NCBI RefSeq assembly: GCF_029784165.1
Contig: NC_073696.1
Coordinates: forward strand, 41,743,858 to 41,807,857
Source of the DNA: Wyeomyia smithii
Taxonomy: Eukaryota; Arthropoda; Insecta; Diptera; Culicidae
DNA length: 64,000 bases
Direction of reading: 5' to 3'
Made by a program: the position numbers and the translations under genes. How positions within the stretch are numbered: the first letter of the stretch is position 1; every line of letters starts with the position of its first letter. Positions 1 to 10,705 of the stretch are shown here, one piece after another. Under the pieces are notes generated by a model that saw nothing but the letters and a program-made list of their open reading frames with translations, searched no databases and was not told the DNA's origin.

Positions 1-506
1 CAGGAAGCGACGAACCTGGCAAGCATTTACTCTGCGGCCTTTTGGCGTACTTTTGTATTTACTAGAGGCCAAAATTCACATTAATGATCAAAAAGCCCAC
101 GCTAGTTATTTAGAAAATATAAAATTTCAAACAGGATAGGAGTTCTTTGTAGCTCCTCTGGCAATTTGATTAGATTTTTTTTTGCTGTAAAGCAACGCCT
201 ATGAATGTAAATCAAACAATAGCTCAGTGACCATTCGAAATTTAAAAAAAGTCTCTTGTACAACGTGCTGAAATTTTATATGAAGTATATAAAAATTATG
301 AAAATTATATTTTGCATGATAAGACACAAAACAAAATTGTTGAATTGCTGCTAATTTCAATGCACTCCATGAAACATTGCACAATGGTCCAGAAACCAAG
401 TTTAGGGGATGGATCTAGAGCTCAATAGCCATATTCTCGAGAAAAACTTCTCTCTACAAAGTTGTTACATATGATAAATCGCCTATTTGGAAACTATCAA
501 AAACTA
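1..506. other. AT-rich non-coding DNA
   Basis: No exon or complete element is recognised here. The first 90 bases, with a GAAGCGACGA-type motif and a CACTAGAGGC-like motif, resemble positions about 33550-33620. The window therefore probably opens inside a dispersed repeat. Confidence 0.4.
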
Positions 507-3089
507 GGGTAACCCAAATTATTGATGAAATGAATGTGGATTGTGGAGAGAAAAAAAACAAATTTGTAGAAATTTTTTTTATTTATCTTTCAAAATGCCC
601 GATTTGTATTGAAAAAGTGCCATTATTTGCTCTATTTTTTTAACAATTTTCATAACAAAACTGTCTTTGAACGACTTTTAGAGTCTTTAAAGACAAATAA
701 TTTTCAATGCTGACATCGTGAATATTTCATTCTACACAAAGTTATTATTGTTTTTTTTTGACGTAGGACTACGTCTAACCGCACTATATCGAGATACATT
801 CTGTGGAAACTTAATCGAAGGTGTTACGTCGGAATGAAAGATTTCAAACGTTAATACTGATGTAACCACACGATGGATCACAATAATCAATGTGTCGTTG
901 GGTTGATAAAATGATGGACAATTTTGTGATTCTTCAGTTATCATTATCATTTCATTGTGAAACAGTGAAAATTTCATAGAAGTTTCAAGGTCGAATTTTC
1001 ACGAACAATGTACCAATCACTTCTGTGTGTTCAATCATTTTCTGTTTTGCATTAGCATCAACAAGAATATATTACTTTCCATAACCTTACTTGTAATTGG
1101 ACAACACTATGCAAATATCAATTACTGAGGCTAATGTTGTGCATCACTCCAGCCCTGTTTATTTTTAAAGATAACAAACATATGACTTTTAAATATGGTA
1201 TCTTTGTTGTTCTTTGGTATCTTGAAACTGATTAAATTTTTTTCTGATTGATTCTGTATACTGATAAAATGTTTAAATTGACCTGAATTGAACATGTTCA
1301 TAAAATTCTATGTCAATTTTAAATTTTCTGTGAATATATATTTTCTACTAAAAACTGTAATTCGTTATCGATATTTTTTCCATGAGCTTGTAACTGCAGG
1401 AAAAAAAAGTGACATCTTTACCGCTTTGTGATCGGTGAGTAAGCCATCTTTCACAATATAATAAAATAGATATAGAAGGAAGTTTAATTTCTACTGAATC
1501 ATACTCAATTTATTATTTTATAGAAGGTTGCCTTTTCGCGTATTAGGGAAAATTGACTGTATTGGAATGAAAGATATTCATCAATGTTAAAAAGAATATT
1601 TTTTCTTCCAAAAGAGAGTACTGCAAATAAATAATCAAAATACAGACCCCATGAACTAGTTTTAGTTCCAAGTCGTTTGAGGTGTCGCTTGATGAATTAC
1701 GGCTGACGACCTAGATACTTGATATCACCACCCGAGTAATAAGAAACATAGTACTGCTTTGCCTATATTGCCTATACACTATATTGCCGGAACATATTCC
1801 AGTCATATCTCAGGAACCGTTTCACCTATTCCGGTTATCCGCTCCGACAACAAAAAGAACCAAAATACCTTTCTTTTGGAGGATGTTGAGATTGAATTGG
1901 TTAAAATAAATCAAGAAAACTACAAAATGTGATTAAACGTAACCGCTTATTTTTGGCACATGTTTGCCAGAATCGAACCGTGCCAAAGTAAAACGAACTC
2001 AAATCAAACAGAGCTTCAAAAGCAAATATAAGACTATTGTAATCCTACGTCAACTATGCGGTCGTGTCTTGGATACCACCCTCCTGCTATTTTATCTAAA
2101 AATATGCCCTTTTTATTAGTTTATCGCTCTTGGTGGGGCAAACATTAAAAATATCTCTTGGTTTCAATATAAAGGACACATTTCACTTTGTATAAGGAGA
2201 AATTTTTAGGAAAATATTTTATTTGTTATTTTTAAGTAAATTCGATTTGAAAACATAACAAAAAATATAATAAGTTTAAATGTTTTGCATTTAAAAGTGC
2301 AAATCTTTAATTTCTTGGTATTTTTTTTTTTGCTTTAATTTAATCCAGAAAGATCTAAAAACGATCAACTGGTTTGAAAGTTACGAATTATTGGAAATGA
2401 AGTATGTCGAATAAAGCCGTTTTCTTTAGTCACCCTGATTATTTTTGACAAAGATCAATCCCTGCGCTTTTGAGCTCAATTAAATTACTTTGAGAAACCT
2501 GTTCCGAAAACGGGGGATCATAAAAATGGCTTTATTCGGTGTATTTGGTTTACAAAAATTCATAACTTTTGAACCAGTTGACCGATTTTCGATCTTTTTG
2601 GATCAAATAAAAGCTGATTATTTCTAGTTTTGAGAAAAAATACTGAGAAATTAAATCTTTGTGTTTTTAAATGCAAAACATATAAAACTATTAAAAGTTT
2701 CGTAATAATATATTTTTCAAAATTTCTCTATAAATAGAGTCAAATGTGCCCTTCAAATTGGGACCAAAAAATATTGTATATGTTTGCTCCAAAAAGAACG
2801 ACAAACAAATGAAAAAGTCATATATTTTGATGATGAAAGACATCAATATTTTCGAGTAGAATTGAGATATTTTCGTGTACAGCATTGCAAATTGTTTGTC
2901 TTAAAAATTCCTGAAAGTTGTTCAAAGACAGTTTTGTAGTTAAAATTGAAATAAGAAAAATAGAAATTTCAACCTAAATTTTATTTCGAAGATATAACAA
3001 AGAGAGAACTTCTTTCTACATTTTGTTTTCAAAGATAAAGAAAATTGTTATTCTACAATTTCTAATTTTATCGAAAATCTGGATCACTC
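507..3089. mobile_element. TA-flanked foldback element, interrupted by another element
   Basis: Positions 507-750 plus 2090-2440 form a left arm. It is the imperfect reverse complement of a right arm at about 2515-3089. Shared stretches include AAACTGTCTTTGAAC (left about 658) and GCAAACAT. The ends begin GGGTAACCCAAAT on the left and, read outward, GAGTGATCCAGAT on the right. Each is flanked by TA (505-506 and 3090-3091), as for a Tc1/mariner-type target. The left arm is split by the element at 757-2085; removing it restores arm collinearity. No transposase is visible, so it is non-autonomous. Boundaries rest on manual alignment. Confidence 0.6.
757..2085 (+). mobile_element. GACGTAGGACTACG element, short copy
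   Basis: This starts with TTTGACGTAGGACTACGTC and ends near TCCTACGTCAACTATGCGG followed by GGATACCACCCTC. The GACGTAGGA motif is thus inverted between the ends. It matches a longer copy at 20800-23600 along both termini and much of the interior, for example the TTTTAAATATGG region near 1190 and 22560. It is inserted in the left arm of the 507-3089 foldback and is therefore younger than it. No coding capacity is seen, and the superfamily is not recognised. Confidence 0.6.
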
Positions 3090-3140
3090 TAGTCTTTGAC
3101 GAAATTTGAATAAACGTTTTTTTTTAAAGAGGGGGATTTG

Positions 3141-3295
3141 TTAGTAGCTGATAAATATTAGTAAATAATGAGTATATGTGTCCAATCACAAATGGTGACT
3201 TCTCAACATGGTTAGAAATTTGTAATTTTAATTGTTTGGATTTGTTTGCTTTCGCAATTAGGACTTATCATTCGTAGGGATTTAAACCTATTGAA
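3141..3295 (+). repeat. Dispersed repeat, copy 1 (pair at 53036)
   Basis: About 155 bp, including GTGTCCAATCACAAATGGTG and AGGACTTATCATTCGTAGGG, recurs almost identically in the same orientation at 53036-53195. The pair is 50 kb apart. It is probably one end of a transposable element whose remainder is not recognised. Confidence 0.75.
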
Positions 3296-3339
3296 TAATC
3301 GATTCATCATGGATGTTATTTGACCATGTTAGACTACTC

Positions 3340-3600
3340 TACAGAAACTACTGGGTTTTAAAATGGCATATGTGGTTGATTTCCAGCCTCTAAGTGTCTC
3401 AAGTATCCATGTTGCAAGGTATTTGGCCCTTTTAGGTTGTTTCACAAACACAAAAAGTCACCGAATTGGATTCCACAATATCGTGAAGAGTCAATTGTCG
3501 GTCTCTAATCATCACTCCGGCTCCGAAAGTATATTTAGGTCATATCCATCTCAAATGTGCCCACCTTATGTCAACGACCTTCTCAGATTTTGGGGATTTT
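3340..3600 (+). repeat. Degenerate units of the 126-bp tandem repeat
   Basis: About two worn units of the repeat that is well preserved at 29760-31020. Recognisable pieces are AAAATGGCATATGTGG, GATTTCCAGCCTCT, GGTATTTGGCCCTTTTAGG and a CACAAAC-type motif, in the same order as in the intact array. Confidence 0.5.
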
Positions 3601-3735
3601 TTTAAATAATGACATTCTTCATCAAAAAGCCATGTTTCATTTCATTTATGGTTACAAAAGTATGATGTTTAAAAGTAAATCGATACATGGTTGGTAAATA
3701 AAAATAGTTGAGGATTCCATGAAAATATCAATTTT

Positions 3736-4780
3736 GAGCGGCAGTGTTTCCAGAAATGTTGTTTTTGCATTTGAAAAATGAATTTGCATTTTCCGGCAAA
3801 TCAGTATATTTCGATATCAAATTGAACATTTTCGTCGTGTTCCTGAGAAAACACGACTCGAGCTCGAGTTACAGCATTTTCAAGAAATAAATTCGAATTT
3901 TCTTTGATTTGCTTATAATTTCTATTATTATTTCGCTAATATCCCTAAAATTCTTTTGGTTCCGAACGTTCTGAATAACACAGTTTGAAGGAAATGTGTC
4001 GAGAAATCGAAAATTATTACACTTTCAACCGCCAGTGTTGCCAAATGTATTATTTTTACAGTTGAAAAATTGAATTGAAATTTTCGGTTAATGAGTATAT
4101 TTAAATTTCAAAATTGGCAAATGCATCGTATCTAGTAGAAAATTTTACACTGAAAATCTGTACCACACAGAGGTATTATAAGCAAAACTCGGCTTACATT
4201 CTTAAGAAGCTTCTAAATTGTTAATTTAAATTCTAAGGTTCCAAGTTCACATTCACAAAACAAGACAAGCACTTGCCCATGTCGCCAATCTCTTGATCCT
4301 TCTCCCAGTTCATCACAGGGTCCTGTGCCGTGTTATGTGGCAGAAAAGTGTCACTCAGCCGGCACACCGAAATCAAGCTCATGAAAGAGCAGGCTCACCA
4401 TGTTGAATAAGTTCTTGTATTACGATATAGCCGCATCTGAAAAGTGTTTTTTTTAATTTTTCAACTCTGCTATTAGCAAAATTAATTAAGCGACGCTGAA
4501 ATGAGCGGTACACGCTGGTGTTACGTTTCAAAGTGAAATATTAGCAAAATAATAATAGAAATTATGAGCAAATCTTAGGAAATTTGATTATTTTTTTCCT
4601 CAAAATGCTGTAGCTCGAGTTTTACTCACAATACTGCGACGTGATGAGCGTTTCTCATATGAAATTTTCTTGAGAATACGATAAAAACGTGTAATTTCGA
4701 ATCAAAAGATACCTATTTGCCGAAAAAAGCAATTTCATTTTTCAAATGTTAAAACAACATATCCGGCAACACTGCCGCTC
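3736..4780. mobile_element. Foldback element with GAGCGGCAGTGTT ends
   Basis: The left end at 3736 begins GAGCGGCAGTGTTTCC. The right end is its inverted match, GGCAACACTGCCGCTC ending at 4780. The inverted similarity runs inward for about 270 bp (AATTTGCATTTTCCGGCAAA-like on the left, its complement near 4720; CTCGAGTTACAGCATTTT against its complement near 4605). A third, direct partial copy lies at 4020-4140. The unique interior holds a short open frame at 4233-4382. No target duplication is clear. Confidence 0.6.
4233..4382 (-). other. Short 49-codon open frame inside a foldback element
   Basis: From ATG at 4382 to TAG at 4233 the minus strand encodes 49 residues of protein-like composition. 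It includes VCRLSDTFLPHN, NWEKDQEIGDMGK and CLSCFVNVN. Base composition is richer in GC than its surroundings. I do not recognise the protein. It could be a captured exon fragment carried by the 3736-4780 element, an isolated exon of an unseen gene, or chance. No splice context is convincing. Confidence 0.25.
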
Positions 4781-4784
4781 TAAA

Positions 4785-5095
4785 TTAAAATTAAGGCTGT
4801 TTTACAGAAATGAAAGCCCCCCTTTTGGATTTATAAATAACGTTTGGAGTTGATTTCTGGCCTCCGGATATCTTTTTGGCTCCAAAAAGACTCACATTTT
4901 TGCTAATCTACTGTTTTACCTAAATTTAATCATAAAAATGGCTACTGAGGTTGATTTCCAAATCTTGGGTGTCAAAAACAATCATTTAGGGTAGTGTATG
5001 GCCATATTAGGCTGCTTTCCAGGAGCCCAAAGGCGGCATCTTGGAATTGAAAATGGCGTCTGGAGTTGATTTACGGTCACAAAGCATACCACTGA
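4785..5095 (+). repeat. Degenerate units of the 126-bp tandem repeat
   Basis: Two worn units directly follow the foldback element. They contain GATTTCTGGCCTCCGG, AAAATGGCTACTGAGG, GGCCATATTAGGCTG and AAAATGGCGTCTGGAG, the same order of motifs as in the intact array near 30 kb. Confidence 0.55.
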
Positions 5096-8000
5096 GCGAA
5101 AGACAGGGATAAATATGCCAGCTCTACAGTGTAGGAAGACTTGATCATATGACATGAAAAAAACATGCAATTGTAGAGTTGGCTTTTGAGATATCTTAAG
5201 AGCTTTTTTTCATTTCAGGCTTGCCTATTATTTATTCAAATTATTGATAAAAATTGTATACATTATTTTCACAGATTATATATCAAAGGTCTTATAATTT
5301 TTGAGTTATTTAAAAAATGTATTGCTTCTAGAAGCTTACTTGCGTGCTGTTTGTATAGACGAAGTACGCAAAGTTATTTGGTAGACACCGCTACACGCAC
5401 ACACAAATTTTATTGTGATTTTTTGAAGCCAATATTTTATCGACAAAGAGATAAATATTTAGAAATGGGCTCAGAATGTAGGGAAAACTACTCAAAATCC
5501 AATTTTCGTAATATGTTCCACAAAACCTAGAAATTCCTTACGTTTAACGACTCTTCATTCCACATTTCTGTGGGCCCATTTCAGCAGGATCAAATTCACA
5601 CGCTAGATTCTTAAGCAAACCGGCGGCCCAACGATCATTTCCGATTCCTTCCAAATTAACATCTCCGAACCGATTCGTATATTAGTGCCGTTAAAGTTCT
5701 GCGTTGCAAATTTGCTTCCATTCGCCTTAACAGTGTTTGCTTTGCGGGACACAAGCGGCAATAACAGCAAATTTATTGTTCATTCCAGCGGGCCAGCAAT
5801 CCAATGCAAGAAATCGATAAATTAAATTCCTTCTTTTCACAAAATTTAGAAATTGATTCCCGCCGTGGATTGATTCCGAGCTCCGCCTAACCAAGCTTTT
5901 AACGTCTATACATCGGTGCAATTTAAAATGCTGATCCGGAGATTTATAGCGGCAGGCACAGTTTATGTGCACTGCCAATCTAGCAATTTATTTCTGTACG
6001 AGCAGCGATTCAGACGATGGAACGCGCACGATCCGCTCTGTGTCTCTTCCTCTCTTTCTCGCGCAGCAACGCGCGAAACTCCAATCAGTTTTTGGGGTGA
6101 GATGCACAAAATCTCCATCTTGTCATAAATATGTACATGTGGCAGATAAGCCATCGGCAGCCAGCCAGCCTTCGCACTGTCGAATGAAACGAAAACCATC
6201 ATCAACCGAAACAACAGAGACCCTGTCGGAGGAAGAAAAAAAAATGGGTACACAAATTATAAGCCAACGAAACGACGTCGACGACCACAAAAAAAACAAC
6301 AACTTCAAGCGAAAACAACAACAACAACAACAATGGGCCCAACAGCTACCTGAATTACTAAACACGCGTCTTGTGTCTTTTGGATCCTCTGCTCTCGTGA
6401 AATGAAATTCCTCGTTTTTATTCATGCTTCATTTTTCCTTCCTTCTTGCTTCAGCATCACTATAGCCTCTTCTTTTTCCTGCAGACCGCTTGAAATTCTT
6501 GTTCAATCGTATAATCTTCCTTCGCCTGATCTTGCTTTGAGTTCGTCTTACTTCACAATCGAACCGATGGCCTGCCTGGCATTCCTGCTCCAAATGTGAG
6601 AGTGTGTGTGTGCATATGTATCTCGTTCGTTTAGCTGTATGTCTCGCCCGAGGCAAATTTCCTGTTGAACAGCATTCAAGACCGCTCCACTCCTCTCAGT
6701 CACCCTTCACCCCCCCCCCCCTGCTTCCTCCCCTCACATCCTCAGCCAGCATACCAAACTGTTCGCGCTTGCTGTGCAATGCTTCGACGATACCCCCGAA
6801 GAGAGTCCTCTTAGCCAGCACAAGATGTCCGCGAGATTTCAACTTGATTCGTAACAACTTAAAATAAGGTATAAGGAACACGCAAACCCAACCGGATAGT
6901 AAATGCTTGGGCCCTGCCCATCAGGTTCTGATTACCCCGGGAAGTGGGCAATGATTTGAAAGTTTGGTTTAGCTGCAAGAAGGGAAAACATCTGTCAGAC
7001 TCTTGAGTTTTGTTTTCGCTCCAGGACGAGATGTACAGCTCAACGTGGCTATGTAGGGATAGCGAGAAGAGCGCTCATGAGTTGCTTATTATTCTGGAAG
7101 TGCTTGGCATGAAATCAACGAAGAGGATTTGTTGGTGTTCAAATTTAACTTTCAAATTACAATTTATGAGGAACAAAAAAAAATTGTTCATTCATAATAC
7201 AAAATTCACCATGGAATAATATTTACATATATAATCATCCTATGATTCTATTCAATGCCACTATGATTTTTCCACTACTAAACTTTGCCCAACCGATTAG
7301 TTGCACGATTATTGGGCACCACTAGTCATGAGCAAAAATTTGGAATATTCAAATATCTCTTTTCGTTTTCGTGTCCATCTAAATCTGTACGAAGTTTCAA
7401 GTGCCGGGGTTACCAAAGGAACGCGCGCGCCAACGTTGGGCAAAAAAAAAACAAGTTTTATTCAATGTATAAACGCAGGTCTCGTATCCACACCATACAC
7501 ACGCAAACTGTCCTGGTTGCCGCGTCCCGCATCTTCGCCAGCAGCAGCGTCTTCGTGCTGTAATGACCGAGTGTCTCACCACATCGATGAACAGACTTTC
7601 GCTCCGCACTGGGCCTACGGTGAATGCTCAAGACAGAAAGCAAAAACCGGACTCACCCATAAGCCTTGAACTCTCCCTTCCCGCGGGATATTAGAGCAGA
7701 TTTTTCGTTTATTTTTGTTGCTCAAAAAAAGCAAACACATTTTTCATCCCGTGTCAAAAATTCAACTCCACGTGGACGTGTCCTTTGCTTGACAGCCTCA
7801 GCAGAGCACATTCAAACGTCCTAAAAGCGACCCTATACCTGGTACAAAAGTCTTCCCATTGTCCGGCCGCTGCTCCGTTCATCGACTTGCCGGACTCCAA
7901 AAAAGAGAAGAGAGAAAAATACAACAAACTCGTTAAAATTTTAATCGCTATCATCCAATTTCGTCTAGACCAGTTTTCGCAAAACCGAAAATTTCAGGCA

Positions 8001-8879
8001 CGTTTCCTCGGAACGCCGCATTTCATCTCACCACCCAGCCCAACCCCATATCAGTGCTTTGCCGCGTGTTGAAGAGAAAAATGTTTGTCACACAACGGCA
8101 GTGGTTATGGCTGCTGCTGCTGCTGCTGCACCCAAAACAGGCTTTCCAAGAAACGGACCAGGCTGGATGGGAGAGGGATCTGGGCGAGCGGACAAAAGCG
8201 AACTGCCAAACTGCGTACAAAACAAAACCTAATTTACATAATCGATTTGTATTTGTCATCATCAATTTTACTTTTGGACATTGATTTTTTCATTCTGCTT
8301 CGTTCTTGCGGGTCAAGCGGAGACGAAAGCAACAGAAAAAAAAGTTTATATTCTTCGTGGCCACATGCCATTATGTGTTTGATTGGGTTAGATTCTATTT
8401 TTATATCGCGAGGACGGCGCGTAACAAGCAGCAGCCCATCAGTTTGGCTCAAAATAATAGTAGAAATTGCGAAACAGTTTGAATTACAGGTTACAGGTCT
8501 TGAATATTGAGGTGTGAAGCTTTTGTTCATACCGAAAATGTTTATTATGCGCTTCACAAGTGTCTCCGTGTCATCACAAGGCGCTGCTTTTCATACTAGA
8601 ACCAATGCACAGGCCCCTTTATTTTATATTTTTCTTAGTGAATAAATTTAAGCGAAATTTATTTCTGGAAGTATTACTTATTGCTGGAGTTGAATCTGGG
8701 ATTTGTTTCTCGTTTTCTTGCCACTTTTCTGTTGACTGGTTTCTACAAAGAGATATCCTCAATCAAACAGCATCTCAGGAGACCGTTTGGATTTAATTCA
8801 GAGACGCACAAATATTTGAATCGCATCTCAAAAAATTTTATGCAAGAATTCTCATATTTCAAATCAAAAGATAAAATAT

Positions 8880-9080
8880 TTCTTTACAAATGGATGCCGA
8901 CTGTCATTTCCAAAATTTACATACATAGTATCAAACGCAATTTCAAACTTTAACAGAAACAAGAAAACTCCGAAGTTAGCTGGAACCAGTCTGCAGTATT
9001 TACGAAAAAATAAGTGCATGATTCCAAGTTGCTAAAAATAACCAAAAGCATTCAAAAGTGCAGAACAATTTTAATTTTAC
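8880..9080 (+). repeat. Dispersed repeat, copy 1 (pair at 24430)
   Basis: This shares AAATGGATG, TGTCATT, ACTCCGAA, ATTTACGAAAAA and GTGCATGATT in the same order with 24430-24570. It is an old, diverged element remnant. Confidence 0.5.
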
Positions 9081-9770
9081 TGAAGCGCTCAAAAAAGCTG
9101 CATGAATGAGGTGAAATGAATGAACGATATAATCTAGATATAATCTATCAAATACTTCTCTAGCTTGTTTATATTAGAGATCATATTTTGTACCCAATAA
9201 AAAGTGGATTTTACCCAGAGATAGTCGTAATCATCTATATTTTCATCAGTTAGACATTTGTTTAGGTAGAGGTTATGCATTGGAGATAGTTTTTATCTAT
9301 CTAGACTCAGTATTATGTATTTCACTGTGTCTTGAATATATCGACTATATAGTTTGTCTGTACCTTAGCACCAAAAGTTTTTTTCTAAGAGATAGCTCCA
9401 GAGTATGTGTCCATCCGAACGATCCAATTCACGTTCCTGCAAAGGGTTTGCATGATGCCTGCTGAATACTTCGTAGAGATAATTTTTAGTATAGGTAAAT
9501 ACACTGTCAATAAACATTACCTACCTGTAATTGAAGCGAAGAATCAGGAAAGTGTAAGTGCAAAGAAAATCAGTGATTACGCGTTTGGGAATCAGATTTC
9601 GAAGCCTTATTAGGTACTAAACAAACTGAATTGAAAACTGCAAAAAAGGCATATAAAAAAGGTTGATAACTGACTTGAGTGCACTGCATTCACAAAATAA
9701 TGTAAACCAGCAAAATTTCGCTATTTCAAAACCGAACTTTTCACTCCAATGACATCTGTTTGATGATAGT

Positions 9771-9771
<1 letters not shown>

Positions 9772-9816
<45 letters not shown>
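9772..9816 (+). repeat. (CT)n microsatellite
   Basis: About 22 uninterrupted CT dinucleotides. On the minus strand this gives an artefactual run of Arg-Glu codons, so open frames crossing it should not be read as genes. Confidence 0.95.
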
Positions 9817-9819
<3 letters not shown>

Positions 9820-10705
9820 GCCACGCCACATCTGTGCCCGCGCTGAACTGTTCGCACGTTTTGCTGTGTACTAATGTCAAGCTGGCTGTGGCTGTGATTA
9901 CAAAACCAGTTTCGCACGACCACGAAGCTTTCCTCTGGTCCCACCCCGGCGCGGTGCACATATTTTCATACCCAGGACGCGAACGGTACACATATATAGC
10001 TGACTTTCCTTCTAACGCAAACGTTTAATTATCATGCATTCCGATTGGTTTCGACGACGTGACGAAAGGCCTGCGGGTAGTCGATACTTTTTTTTTCCAC
10101 CACGGGCCAATCATTTGAACTCATTTGGTCGCACGAACGATAAAAACACGACGGGGAATTCACATTCAAGAATAACTCTGCCGGATGTTTTTTTTCTTGC
10201 GCGAGAAGTTGTACTTGCTATTCTATTAAATTTGGCACTCATCAGGAACAGCTTTATTACCCAGACTTCCGCAGATGTACAGATTGAATCTTGAACAAAA
10301 ATGTGTCAGTTGAACAGTTCACCTCCACTTTAATGACGCGCTGAAACAGCAGTTTCGCAATTCAAGGCCACAGTACGCAGCTCGGTAATGTCTCTAGCTA
10401 CTTAGCTGGTAAGGCGAAAGAACGCATTCGTGTTTCGACTCGTCAGTCACCGTGTGAGTGATGCGACGCTTGTGCCATTCATAAATATTTACATGTACTT
10501 ACCACACCCCTCTTGATACATTAGCGTATTCCACGAAGCGAACCTTGATTTGATAAAGGTGTAAAATGCGCTTCTCTCATTAGCATTGTTCCACCGGTAC
10601 GATCATTAGATGAACTGATAGTTCAACTGGACCTTCATCTCGATTGTTTGGTTGATAATATACACCCGAAAAAAGTCACTCATTTCACTTCTTTCCTTTC
10701 TGTAG

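Larger units (their letters stand above)
5096..10705. other. Repeat-poor non-coding DNA upstream of expanded exons
   Basis: Positions 5540-8300 and 9830-10700 are less AT-rich and freer of dispersed repeats than the rest of the non-coding window. I found no exon with homology or a convincing splice chain. Simple tracts occur: CAA repeats near 6318, a C run at 6711-6721, and CTG repeats near 8110. The sequence before 10706 must be intron, because the next exon begins in mid-codon. The region may hold regulatory DNA or untranslated exons of expanded; this is inference only. Confidence 0.4.

Noticed and set aside
8054..8284. Small protein with a Leu-rich, signal-peptide-like start
   Set aside because: The leucine run is a CTG repeat. 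There is no homology, and reading frames on both strands are equally open.
9617..9991. Arg-Glu-rich open frames on the minus strand
   Set aside because: They are produced by the (CT)n microsatellite at 9772-9816 and have no domain.
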